Assembly: GCF_900116615.1 (NCBI RefSeq) | Contig: NZ_FPBF01000014.1 | Span: forward strand, 1-38,964 | Direction: 5' to 3' | Source: Algoriphagus locisalis | Lineage (GTDB): Bacteria; Bacteroidota; Bacteroidia; Cytophagales; Cyclobacteriaceae | Length of the DNA stretch: 38,964 bases | Shown here: piece after piece, positions 31,442 through 38,929 of the stretch | Numbering within the stretch: position 1 is the first letter of the stretch | How the letters are laid out: every line of letters starts with the position of its first letter | Notes under the pieces: generated by a model | The model's database searches: none | What the model saw: the letters and a program-made list of their open reading frames with translations, nothing else | Told to the model about the DNA's origin: nothing | Translations under genes and position numbers: made by a program

Positions 31442-32402
31442 GCTGGAAACCTTCATCCAGAACCTCCCGAGTGCTTTAGAGCTAGGAAAAACACCCCGAG
31501 AACTTTATGATCCCATTACCTATATTTTAAGCTTGGACGGAAAAAGAATCCGTCCTTTGCTTAGTTTATTGGCTTATGGGATTTATAAGTCAAATCCAGA
31601 AGAAATCCTCAGTCAGGCTGCAGCAGTTGAAGTTTTTCACAACTTCACCCTGATGCACGACGATATTATGGACGATGCTCCTTTGCGAAGGGGAAAAGAT
31701 GCTGTCCATGTGAAATGGAATAAGAACGTGGCAATCCTTTCTGGTGATGTGATGCTGGTAAAAGCATATGACCTACTGCTACCGACAGAAGTAGATAAAC
31801 TTGGAGATGTTATTCGATTGTTCAACAAAACAGCATCTGAGGTTTGTGAAGGACAACAGTTCGATATGAATTTCGAGTCCTTAGAGTACGTCCATGAAGA
31901 CGAATACATTACCATGATTCGTTTGAAGACTGCCGTACTCTTAGGATTTGCTTTGCAGCTTGGAGCTTTGCTGGCTGGAGCAGAGAAAGAAGATGCGCAG
32001 AAACTGTATGTCTTTGGTGTAAATGTAGGTGTAGGCTTCCAGCTCAAGGACGATTTACTCGATGTCTTTGCTGATCAGGCAAAATTCGGTAAGCAAGTTG
32101 GCGGTGATATCATTTCCAATAAAAAGACATTCTTACTGATCAAAGCACTGGAACTAGCCGAAGGAAAAGATGCTGAGACATTGAACTATTGGCTTTCTCA
32201 AAATGAATTTGATAAAGAAGAAAAAGTGAAAGCCGTTCGGGGGATTTATGAAAAGCTAGGTATAAAGTCAATTACTGAAGCCAAAATGAATTCTTATTTC
32301 GACGCTGGATTTGCACAATACGACGCGATACATTTCAAAAACGAAGACTATTTCCTTGAACTCAAAAAAATCACTCAGGACTTAATTCACAGGGAAAAAT
32401 AA
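31404..32402 (+). CDS. Trans-isoprenyl diphosphate synthase (polyprenyl synthetase)
   Basis: A 332-residue chain-elongating prenyltransferase. GKRIRP (46-51) binds isopentenyl diphosphate; the first aspartate-rich motif is DDIMDD (86-91) followed by RRG, and the second is DDLLD (216-220). It would make C15-C40 prenyl diphosphates for menaquinone, undecaprenyl-like carriers or carotenoids; a Phe sits five residues before the first motif (FTLMHDD), a position that affects chain length, but product length cannot be fixed by eye. ATG 31404 lies inside rnr; the TTG at 31395 is a weaker option. The rhomboid gene begins at the base after its stop codon. Confidence 0.94.
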   Translation: MTRKNHAHELLGKLETFIQNLPSALELGKTPRELYDPITYILSLDGKRIRPLLSLLAYGIYKSNPEEILSQAAAVEVFHNFTLMHDDIMDDAPLRRGKDAVHVKWNKNVAILSGDVMLVKAYDLLLPTEVDKLGDVIRLFNKTASEVCEGQQFDMNFESLEYVHEDEYITMIRLKTAVLLGFALQLGALLAGAEKEDAQKLYVFGVNVGVGFQLKDDLLDVFADQAKFGKQVGGDIISNKKTFLLIKALELAEGKDAETLNYWLSQNEFDKEEKVKAVRGIYEKLGIKSITEAKMNSYFDAGFAQYDAIHFKNEDYFLELKKITQDLIHREK

Positions 32403-33032
32403 ATGGATTTATCAATTACAATTGTCCTGATCATAGTCACAGCAATTAGCAGTTACTATGGAATCAATAATGCGGCTTATATGGAACGCTGCATGTTCAT
32501 TCCTTACAAAATAAAGCGTAACCAGCAGTGGGATCGATTCATCACTTCCGGATTCATCCATAAAGACTACATCCATCTTTTCTTCAACATGTTTACCTTC
32601 TACTTCTTCGGAGGAGTAGTTGAGCAGATCCTTGCTTACAAGTTCGGTGTAGTAATAGGGGGGGCGGTCTATGTACTGTTTTATCTTTTGGGAATTATCA
32701 TTTCAGATATTCCTACCTATTTGAAAAATCAGGATAACAGCTACTATAGAGCCTTAGGAGCCTCAGGAGGAACGGCTGCTACAGTTTTTGCCAGCATCAT
32801 TATTCTTCCGCTGTCAGACATCTGCCTGTTTGGAATACTTTGCTTACCCGGATTTATATTAGGATTTCTATTTCTGATTTACTCTTATTTCAAAGGCAAA
32901 AACCAAGACGACGCGATCAACCATGACGCACATTTGTACGGTGCACTATTTGGAATCGTCTTTATTTTGGTGATTTCCCCTGAGAGTGCCACGACATTTA
33001 TAAATGAAGTAATGAGCTACAGGCCGTTTTAA
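32403..33032 (+). CDS. Rhomboid family intramembrane serine protease
   Basis: A 209-residue membrane protein with about six hydrophobic spans. The rhomboid catalytic dyad is visible as Ser121 in GASGG (119-123) and His177 in NHDAHLYGALFG, and the HLFFNM motif (58-63) marks the second span. It would cut transmembrane substrates within the inner membrane; none is known here. The ATG follows the prenyl synthase TAA with no gap, so translation is likely coupled. It ends the six-gene plus-strand run and is followed by a strong terminator. Confidence 0.93.
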   Translation: MDLSITIVLIIVTAISSYYGINNAAYMERCMFIPYKIKRNQQWDRFITSGFIHKDYIHLFFNMFTFYFFGGVVEQILAYKFGVVIGGAVYVLFYLLGIIISDIPTYLKNQDNSYYRALGASGGTAATVFASIIILPLSDICLFGILCLPGFILGFLFLIYSYFKGKNQDDAINHDAHLYGALFGIVFILVISPESATTFINEVMSYRPF

Positions 33033-33048
33033 TCAGGTATAAAACTTA

Positions 33049-33088
33049 AAAAAATCCCGACTGAATGTTAGATCAGTCGGGATTTTTT
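33049..33088. terminator. Terminator after the rhomboid gene (bidirectional)
   Basis: A 16-bp perfect stem AAAAAATCCCGACTGA (33049-33064) / TCAGTCGGGATTTTTT (33073-33088), with an 8-base loop. Works on both strands. Confidence 0.93.
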
Positions 33089-33227
33089 ATGTTGAATTTT
33101 TAAGCTAAAATACTACTGGTCCGGAATTGCTAAAAGAATGACAACTGGAAATGAATTGCAGTCTAAAAACTTTAATAGTTAAGGTCAAAGTCAAAAGGTT
33201 TGAGCCTAGCTATAGTTAGCTGAATCG

Positions 33228-33323
33228 CTAAAATTTATAAGAGTACCTAATAAAACCTAAGCTATACTCTCCACTGTCCCTACCATTAAGATCTCTGGCA
33301 ACACTGCTGATAAATGTACCCAC
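33228..33323 (-). pseudogene. Remnant of an outer-membrane-type protein C-terminus
   Basis: On the minus strand a 31-codon open frame ends in TAG at 33228-33230. Its end, SGEYSLGFIRYSYKF, alternates aromatic and small residues and finishes in Phe, like the last strands of outer membrane barrels. Upstream it runs into the rpmA terminator, and there is no credible start or body, so it would be the tail of a lost gene. It could be chance; the open frame is short. Confidence 0.35.
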
Positions 33324-33356
33324 AAAAAAAGCTCTTTCAATTGAATGAAAGAGCTT
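33323..33356 (-). terminator. Terminator of rplU-rpmA
   Basis: Minus-strand 11-bp perfect stem AAGCTCTTTCA / TGAAAGAGCTT (33356-33346 and 33339-33329), 6-base loop, then seven T. It starts 24 bp after the rpmA stop. Confidence 0.92.
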
Positions 33357-33379
33357 CCTGAGTTGGTTGATGCTTAAAC

Positions 33380-33640
33380 TTAAGCTTCAGCAGGCAATAC
33401 GCTTACGTATGATCTGCCATCATATTTTTTTCTGAAGGTAACAACACCGTTAGCTGTTGCGAATAAGGTATGATCTTTACCTAGCCCTACATTCTCACCT
33501 GGGTGATGTAGCGTGCCTCTTTGTCTTACGATAATATTACCAGCGATTACTACTTCGCCACCGAATTTCTTCACACCCAATCTCTTGGATTGAGATTCTC
33601 TACCGTTTCTGGAACTACCGACGCCTTTCTTATGTGCCAT
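33380..33640 (-). CDS. rpmA: 50S ribosomal protein L27
   Basis: An 86-residue L27. After Met it begins directly with AHKKGVGSSRNGRES, so there is no N-terminal extension needing Prp-type cleavage as in Firmicutes. The N-terminal tail reaches the peptidyl transferase centre. Standard length and motifs (GNIIVRQRGT, HPGENVGLGKDHTLFA). It follows rplU by 35 bp. Confidence 0.98.
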   Translation of the reverse strand: MAHKKGVGSSRNGRESQSKRLGVKKFGGEVVIAGNIIVRQRGTLHHPGENVGLGKDHTLFATANGVVTFRKKYDGRSYVSVLPAEA

Positions 33641-33675
33641 GGTTTTATTCTTTTATCGTTTTCAGAAGAGAAAAC

Positions 33676-33987
33676 TTAGATTGTAATACTTTCTATCAAA
33701 ACTTTGGTGAAATCTTGTCTGTGACCGTTCTTCTTCTTGTAGCCCTTTCGGCGCTTCTTTTTGAAGACGATGACTTTATCACCTTTTACGTGATCTAGGA
33801 CCTTCCCAGATACCTTTGCTCCAGCTAATAGAGGAGCTCCTACAGACACAGTTCCATCAGCCTCAGCTAATAGTACCTGGTCGAAGTCGATGGAAGCGCC
33901 AGTTTCTAAGTCTAGCTTTGGAGCATAGACAAACTGATCTTGCGTTACTTTGAACTGCTTTCCTGCGATGTTTACAATTGCGTACAT
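33676..33987 (-). CDS. rplU: 50S ribosomal protein L21
   Basis: A 103-residue L21 with the usual MYAIVNIAGKQFKVTQDQ start and the basic FKKKRRKGYKKKNGHRQ segment contacting 23S rRNA. It is first in the rplU-rpmA operon, with a Bacteroidota promoter about 29 bp upstream. Confidence 0.98.
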   Translation of the reverse strand: MYAIVNIAGKQFKVTQDQFVYAPKLDLETGASIDFDQVLLAEADGTVSVGAPLLAGAKVSGKVLDHVKGDKVIVFKKKRRKGYKKKNGHRQDFTKVLIESITI

Positions 33988-34015
33988 AGTTCTTGATTCT
34001 TTTGAAATCGGAGTG

Positions 34016-34043
34016 CAAATATAGGAAAGTTGATTGGAACAAA
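34016..34043 (-). promoter_or_regulatory. Promoter of rplU-rpmA
   Basis: Minus-strand TTTG (34043-34040), 16 bases, then TATATTTG (34023-34016), an exact -7 match. The spacing is 3 shorter than ideal. Leader of about 22 bases to the rplU ATG. The -33 element overlaps the T run of the terminator at 34041-34109. Confidence 0.6.
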
Positions 34044-34109
34044 AAAACAGCCTTCCGAAATATTATTTGTCTTTTTCATGGAACCTTTGCATTTCGATTC
34101 TCAAGGCTG
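34041..34109 (-). terminator. Orphan minus-strand terminator upstream of rplU
   Basis: Minus strand: CAGCCTT (34109-34103), a 6-base bulge, CGAAAT (34096-34091), a 29-base loop, ATTTCG (34061-34056), one base, AAGGCTG (34054-34048), then seven T. No annotated minus-strand gene precedes it; nrdB is on the other strand. It may end an unannotated transcript or insulate rplU. Confidence 0.6.
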
Positions 34110-34216
34110 AAAATCCCCTTAAGAATTCTCATTCAATTGCCAATTTTATTGATAAATGATTTCTAGAATTTGGTCAGCTTTTATTCCAACTTATTGATGA
34201 TCAAATTATTGAAAAG

Positions 34217-34224
34217 CAAAGTTA
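34217..34224 (-). promoter_or_regulatory. Possible -7 element for a minus-strand transcript
   Basis: Minus-strand TAACTTTG matches TAnnTTTG. With the terminator at 34041-34109 it would define an RNA of about 165-170 bases. No -33 TTTG at the right distance (nearest is 26 bases away), so this is weak. Confidence 0.3.
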
Positions 34225-34372
34225 ATAACGCACAATACTTGACCTACATTCAAAATAGCTCTTGAATTTTGGTTGAAAAAATTTTTTGAAATTATTTAAA
34301 TTTATTTCAAACCCCTGAAATCAGCCCATTTAGTTAATCTAAAGATAGATATCACTAATTACAAACCTTTGA

Positions 34373-34498
34373 TATATTGGATAATATACAGTTTTTGACC
34401 ATTGTTCAGAAACTGTATTAAACCGTCACTTCAGAGGTTTTATTTCCCAGAATTGATTCACATATTTGTTCAAAGGCTGTTCTAAAAAGGCAGCCTTT
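34373..34498 (+). promoter_or_regulatory. Inverted-repeat cluster upstream of nrdB (possible operator or structured leader)
   Basis: Three elements: TATATT-GGAT-AATATA (34373-34388); a 13-bp stem with one G-U pair, 34386-34398 with 34406-34418, loop CCATTGT; and AAAGGCTG/CAGCCTTT (34472-34479 and 34491-34498). A shorter AAACC/GGTTT pairing lies between them (about 34420-34440). They lie 67-192 bp upstream of the nrdB ATG. The first two share bases, so they could be alternative states or separate protein sites. Not a match to the NrdR box as I know it. Confidence 0.45.
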
Positions 34499-34564
34499 CT
34501 CATCCCCACACCAGGATAAATTATAAAAGAAAGCAAAACAATACGCTAAAAAATTAAAGAAGCA

Positions 34565-35545
34565 ATGCAGTACGAACCAATATTAGAAGAGAATAAGAAT
34601 CGCTTTGTTTTATTCCCAATCCAACACAATGACATTTGGCAGTATTATAAAAAGGCAGAGGCTAGTTTCTGGACTGCTGAAGAGATAGACTTAGGTCAAG
34701 ATATGGTGGATTGGAAAGCGCTAAATGATGGCGAGCGTCATTTTATTTCTCACGTTCTAGCTTTTTTCGCTGCAAGTGACGGGATTGTAAATGAAAACTT
34801 AGCAGAGCACTTTGTCTCTGAGGTTCAATATACAGAAGCGAAATTTTTCTACGGTTTCCAGATCGCGATGGAAAACATCCACTCTGAAACGTATAGCCTC
34901 CTTATAGATACATATATCAAAGATGCTACCGAGCGTGACAAGCTCCTTAATGCGATTGAGCATATTGATTGTGTGAAGAAAAAGGCTGACTGGGCTTTGA
35001 GATGGATTGATAATGGTAACTTCCAAGAGCGTTTGATCGCTTTTGCAGCAGTGGAAGGTATCTTCTTCTCTGGTTCTTTCTGTTCCATTTTCTGGCTAAA
35101 GAAAAGAGGTTTGATGCCAGGTCTTACATTCTCCAATGAATTGATTTCCCGTGACGAGGGATTGCACTGCGATTTTGCTTGTCACCTCTATACACAGCAT
35201 CTAAACAATCAATTACCAAAAGATACGGTAAGAGAGATTATCAGAGATGCTGTAGAAATCGAAAAAGAGTTTGTAACTGATGCACTTCCTGTGAGACTGA
35301 TCGGAATGAATTCTGACTTGATGTGCCAATACATAGAGTTTGTCGCTGACAGACTACTTGCGGAATTAGAATGTGAAAAAATATGGAACAGCACAAACCC
35401 ATTTGACTTCATGGACATGATTTCGCTTCAGGGTAAAACTAACTTCTTTGAAAAAAGAGTTGGTGATTACCAAAAAGCCGGCGTTATGAAATCTAATGAA
35501 GGCTCAGACGATTCACCAAGGTTCTCCATTGGTGAAGACTTCTAA
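34565..35545 (+). CDS. nrdB: Class I ribonucleotide reductase small subunit
   Basis: A 326-residue R2 protein. Metal ligands are Asp72, Glu103, His106, Glu164, Glu198 and His201, and the radical Tyr is present at 110 in ENIHSETY, spaced as E115-H118-Y122 in the E. coli protein. The C-terminal tail ends FSIGEDF, like the tail of eukaryotic R2 that docks on R1. It generates the radical for deoxynucleotide synthesis in NrdA. It is first in nrdB-nrdA (39-bp gap), the reverse of the E. coli order. The 577-bp upstream gap with inverted repeats is a likely control region. Confidence 0.97.
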   Translation: MQYEPILEENKNRFVLFPIQHNDIWQYYKKAEASFWTAEEIDLGQDMVDWKALNDGERHFISHVLAFFAASDGIVNENLAEHFVSEVQYTEAKFFYGFQIAMENIHSETYSLLIDTYIKDATERDKLLNAIEHIDCVKKKADWALRWIDNGNFQERLIAFAAVEGIFFSGSFCSIFWLKKRGLMPGLTFSNELISRDEGLHCDFACHLYTQHLNNQLPKDTVREIIRDAVEIEKEFVTDALPVRLIGMNSDLMCQYIEFVADRLLAELECEKIWNSTNPFDFMDMISLQGKTNFFEKRVGDYQKAGVMKSNEGSDDSPRFSIGEDF

Positions 35546-35584
35546 TTACCCAAATTTTTCCATCAACCTAAAAATCCCAAAGAA

Positions 35585-37990
35585 ATGCTAGTATTAAAAA
35601 GAGACGGAAGGAGAGAGTCAGTACGATTCGACAAGATTACAACAAGAATTGAAAACCTCTGCTATGAGCTGGATCCCAAGTTTATTCAGCCAATTGATGT
35701 TGCTAAAAAAGTAATTGATGGCCTGTATGACGGAGTATCTACAACCGAGCTAGATAATCTGGCAGCAGAAGTTTGCGCATCCCTCACAGTGAAGCATCCT
35801 GACTATGCCATCTTAGCAGCAAGGATCGCTATCTCCAATCTCCATAAAACTACTAGCCAGTCTTTTTCAAATACCATGAAAAGACTATATACACATGTGA
35901 ACCCAAAGACTGATGAGAATGCAGCTTTGCTTGACCCTGAAGTATATGGCATTATCAAAAATAACGCGGCAAAACTAGATGCTGCAATAGATTACAAAAG
36001 GGATTTTGGGTATGATTATTTTGGTTTCAAGACTTTGGAGAGAAGTTACTTGATCAAATTGAATGGAAAAGTAGTAGAACGTCCTCAGCATATGTTGATG
36101 AGAGTGGCTGTTGGGATCCACAAAGAGGATATGGATTCAGTGATCGAGACTTACAACTTACTTTCTGAAAAGTGGTTTACACACGCTACCCCTACCCTTT
36201 TTAATGCTGGTACTCCTAAGCCTCAGCTTTCCTCATGCTTCCTGCTTACGATGAAGGACGACAGTATTGACGGGATTTATGACACGTTGAAGCAATGTGC
36301 CAAGATCTCACAATCTGCCGGAGGAATCGGACTTTCTATTCACCATGTAAGAGCTAAAGGCTCCTACATCAAGGGTACCAATGGTGTTTCAAATGGTATC
36401 GTACCAATGCTTAGAAACTTTGACATGACTGCTCGCTATGTGGATCAGGGCGGAGGTAAAAGAAAAGGAAGCTTTGCTATTTACTTAGAGCCTTGGCATG
36501 CAGATATTAAAGATTTCTTGGAGCTAAAAAGAAATCATGGTAAGGAAGAAATGAGAGCTAGAGATCTATTCTATGCACTTTGGATCCCTGATCTGTTCAT
36601 GAAGCGTGTTGAACAAAATCTGGAGTGGTCACTTTTCTGTCCACACGAGGCGCCAGGACTTTCCGAATGCCATGGAGAAGAGTTCGAAAGATTGTATGAA
36701 AAGTACGAGAGAGAAGGTAAAGCACGTGAGACTATCAAAGCACAGGAGCTTTGGTTCGAAGTTCTAGAATCTCAGATCGAGACTGGCACTCCATACATGC
36801 TTTATAAAGATGCTGCAAATGGTAAGTCAAACCAGAAAAACCTTGGCACCATCAAGTCTTCTAACCTTTGTACAGAAATCATTGAATACACTGCTCCGGA
36901 CGAAGTAGCTGTGTGTAACTTGGCCTCTATCGCGCTACCAAAATTTGTAACACAAGGTCCTGATGGAAAATTATTCTTTGACCATCAGAAACTATACGAA
37001 ATCACCAAAGTAGCGACCAAGAACCTGAATAAGGTGATTGATGTAAACTACTACCCAGTAGAAGAAGCAAGAAGATCAAACTTCCGTCATCGCCCAATCG
37101 GTTTGGGTATCCAAGGTTTAGCAGATGCATTTATTATGCTTCGCATGCCTTTTGAATCTCCTGAGGCTAAAGGCCTGAATGAGGACATCTTCGAAACCAT
37201 GTATTTTGCTGCTGTGGAAACTTCCATGGAGCTAGCAAAGGTTCAAGGTACTTACGAGACTTATGAAGGATCTCCAGCTTCTAAAGGAGAGCTACAGTTT
37301 GACCTTTGGGGAGTGAAACCAAAATCAGGAAGATGGAATTGGGCTGAGGTAAAAGAGAAGATCAAGAAGTACGGAATGAGAAATTCCTTGTTGATGGCTC
37401 CTATGCCTACAGCATCTACTTCTCAGATCCTTGGCAATAATGAGTGCTTTGAGCCTTACACATCAAACATCTACACAAGAAGAACGCTGTCAGGTGAGTT
37501 CATTATCGTGAACAAACACTTGATGAAAGATTTGATTGCACTAGGACTATGGGATGACACCATGAGAAACAGATTGATCTCCACAAATGGATCAGTGCAA
37601 AACATCCCTGGTATCCCTCAGCACATTAAAGATCTCTATAAGACAGTATGGGAAATCTCTCAGAAAGTCATCATTGATTTGGCTGCCGACCGTGGTGCAT
37701 ACATCTGCCAGTCACAGAGTATGAATGTCTTCATGCAAGACCCTAACTTCGGCAAACTGACATCTATGCACTTCTACGCATGGAAGAAGGGGCTTAAGAC
37801 AGGAATGTACTACTTGAGATCGCAGGCAGCTACAGCAGCTATTAAGTTCACGCTGGACAAGACTGGCTTTGAGCCAAAAGCTGCGACAAGCACTCAGCAA
37901 GAAGTTCCGCTTAAAACACAAAAACAGCAGCAAGATGCAATAGCTTGTTCGTTGGATGATCCAGATAACTGTGAAGCTTGCGGTAGCTAA
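35585..37990 (+). CDS. nrdA: Class I ribonucleotide reductase large subunit
   Basis: An 801-residue R1 subunit of the eukaryote-like type. An ATP-cone covers about 1-90 (LVLKRDGRRESVRFDKI). The active site has Cys218 (SSCFLL), Asn427/Cys429/Glu431 (NLCTEI) and Cys444 (VAVCNLAS), at the same residue numbers as I recall for human R1. The C-terminal thioredoxin-interacting pair is Cys796/Cys799 in NCEACGS. It reduces ribonucleoside diphosphates. An intact ATP-cone implies dATP feedback control. A terminator follows directly. Confidence 0.97.
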   Translation: MLVLKRDGRRESVRFDKITTRIENLCYELDPKFIQPIDVAKKVIDGLYDGVSTTELDNLAAEVCASLTVKHPDYAILAARIAISNLHKTTSQSFSNTMKRLYTHVNPKTDENAALLDPEVYGIIKNNAAKLDAAIDYKRDFGYDYFGFKTLERSYLIKLNGKVVERPQHMLMRVAVGIHKEDMDSVIETYNLLSEKWFTHATPTLFNAGTPKPQLSSCFLLTMKDDSIDGIYDTLKQCAKISQSAGGIGLSIHHVRAKGSYIKGTNGVSNGIVPMLRNFDMTARYVDQGGGKRKGSFAIYLEPWHADIKDFLELKRNHGKEEMRARDLFYALWIPDLFMKRVEQNLEWSLFCPHEAPGLSECHGEEFERLYEKYEREGKARETIKAQELWFEVLESQIETGTPYMLYKDAANGKSNQKNLGTIKSSNLCTEIIEYTAPDEVAVCNLASIALPKFVTQGPDGKLFFDHQKLYEITKVATKNLNKVIDVNYYPVEEARRSNFRHRPIGLGIQGLADAFIMLRMPFESPEAKGLNEDIFETMYFAAVETSMELAKVQGTYETYEGSPASKGELQFDLWGVKPKSGRWNWAEVKEKIKKYGMRNSLLMAPMPTASTSQILGNNECFEPYTSNIYTRRTLSGEFIIVNKHLMKDLIALGLWDDTMRNRLISTNGSVQNIPGIPQHIKDLYKTVWEISQKVIIDLAADRGAYICQSQSMNVFMQDPNFGKLTSMHFYAWKKGLKTGMYYLRSQAATAAIKFTLDKTGFEPKAATSTQQEVPLKTQKQQQDAIACSLDDPDNCEACGS

Positions 37991-38012
37991 GATTTAAAGT
38001 TCACTAATCACC

Positions 38013-38044
38013 AAAAAGCGTTTGAGAAATCAAGCGCTTTTTTT
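38013..38044 (+). terminator. Terminator of nrdB-nrdA
   Basis: A 13-bp stem (38013-38025 with 38030-38042; one G-U pair) capped by a GAAA tetraloop and followed by T, 22 bp after the nrdA stop. Confidence 0.93.
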
Positions 38045-38070
38045 GTACCTTAAAAACTCAAGCCTGAAAA

Positions 38071-38517
38071 ATGGAAAGCAAAATAATAGAGAAAAAACTA
38101 AAGAATTTAACACCCGAAACACCAGCTCAGTTTGGAATAATGTCTCCTCAACATATGGTGGAACACCTGACAATAACCGTTAAAATTGCTTATAACAGAA
38201 TCAGTATTCGAGATTTTGAACCTAATGAAAAGCAACTGTTTCAAAAAAGAGCGTTGCTAGACACAGACATGGATTTTCCTAGAGGGGTGATTGCGCCAGG
38301 TATGAAGACTGGAGACTTAATGCCACTAAGAAGTGTGAATTTAGATGAAGCTAAGAAGCAACTGCTCGATAGCATCACTGCATATAATGCCTATTTTGAA
38401 ACATCTCCCAATAACACAACTGTTCATCCAAGGTTTGGGAAGTTGACTTATGCGGAATGGGAAAGGTTCCATCCAAAGCATTTTGAGCACCATTTCAAGC
38501 AGTTCGGGATTTGGTAG
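38071..38517 (+). CDS. DUF1569 / DinB-like protein, function unknown
   Basis: A 148-residue cytoplasmic protein. The helical-bundle pattern with His in MSPQHMVEHLT (27-37) and the C-terminal HPKHFEHHFKQFG resembles the DinB/DUF1569 metal-binding four-helix bundle, where three His bind a metal ion. FGKLTYAEWERFHPKHFEHH is highly typical of the DUF1569 end. No operon partner: a terminator separates it from nrdA, and the rRNA operon faces it. Function unknown. Confidence 0.75.
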   Translation: MESKIIEKKLKNLTPETPAQFGIMSPQHMVEHLTITVKIAYNRISIRDFEPNEKQLFQKRALLDTDMDFPRGVIAPGMKTGDLMPLRSVNLDEAKKQLLDSITAYNAYFETSPNNTTVHPRFGKLTYAEWERFHPKHFEHHFKQFGIW

Positions 38518-38631
38518 AACTAATACCGGCTAGACCTATAATTATCAATCCTCTTATGCTTAGATAATCCTATTGCCGAATTTTGATTTTTGAGATTGAT
38601 ATTTACAATCACTAAAAAGAGTCTATAACGC

Positions 38632-38662
38632 AAAAAAGCCTTCCGTTTACACGAAAGGCTTT
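38632..38662 (-). terminator. Terminator of the rRNA operon
   Basis: Minus-strand 11-bp stem (38662-38652 with 38645-38635; one G-U pair), 6-base loop, then T run. It starts 10 bp after the 5S 3' end. Confidence 0.9.
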
Positions 38663-38671
38663 GAATAAATG

Positions 38672-38778
38672 AGGCGGCGACCTACTCTCCCGGGTGTAAC
38701 CCCAGTACCATCGGCGCTGCAGGGCTTAACTTCTCTGTTCGGGATGGGAAGAGGTGGGACCCCTGCGCTAGGCCGCCT
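38672..38778 (-). rRNA. rrf: 5S ribosomal RNA
   Basis: Minus strand; 107 bases with terminal stem AGGCGGC/GCCGCCT. The conserved core GTCCCACCTCTTCCCATC, CCGAACAGAGAAGTTAAGCC and CGCCGATGGTACTGGG, then GGGAGAGTAGGTCGCCGCC, is characteristic of 5S. Ends are set by the terminal helix and could shift by one or two bases. Confidence 0.95.
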
Positions 38779-38784
38779 AAATCT

Positions 38785-38819
38785 TGATGTCCGATGACCG
38801 GTGTCCGTTGCCGGATGAT
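38785..38819 (+). repeat. Heptamer array C (5 x 7 bp) in the 23S-5S spacer
   Basis: Units TGATGTC, CGATGAC, CGGTGTC, CGTTGCC, GGATGAT in exact 7-bp register. The first 20 bases form an imperfect inverted repeat with array D (38860-38880; three mismatches over 21 bases), 55 bp apart. Confidence 0.75.
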
Positions 38820-38858
38820 CATTCGTCCATATAATATCTTAAGTTCTTTGTCTTTGTC

Positions 38859-38886
38859 TACATCGGTCACCCGACATCAAACATCC
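38859..38886 (-). repeat. Heptamer array D (4 x 7 bp), facing array C
   Basis: On the minus strand: GGATGTT, TGATGTC, GGGTGAC, CGATGTA in exact register. With array C it can fold the transcribed 23S-5S spacer into a hairpin of about 21 bp. Confidence 0.75.
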
Positions 38887-38929
38887 AACAATGAATAACA
38901 TGTCTTTGCAGAAACTGTAACAAACGTAG

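Larger units (their letters stand above)
33033..33379. other. Gap between convergent rhomboid and rpmA genes
   Basis: 347 bp holding two terminators (33049-33088 and 33323-33356) and, between them, a minus-strand reading-frame remnant (33228-33323). The stretch 33090-33227 shows no recognisable feature. Confidence 0.6.
33988..34564. other. 577-bp gap upstream of nrdB
   Basis: No reading frame of note. It holds the rplU promoter (34016-34043), a minus-strand terminator (34041-34109), a minus-strand -7-like element (34217-34224), and a cluster of inverted repeats (34373-34498). 34110-34372 is A/T-rich with homopolymer runs. Confidence 0.6.

Noticed and set aside
34373..34388. NrdR box upstream of nrdB
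   Set aside because: The A/T-rich 16-bp palindrome lacks the CACT...AGTG-like outer bases of the NrdR box and there is no second box at the usual distance.
38682..38870. 62-residue minus-strand frame
   Set aside because: Covers the 5S rRNA gene and the heptamer spacer; not a protein gene.
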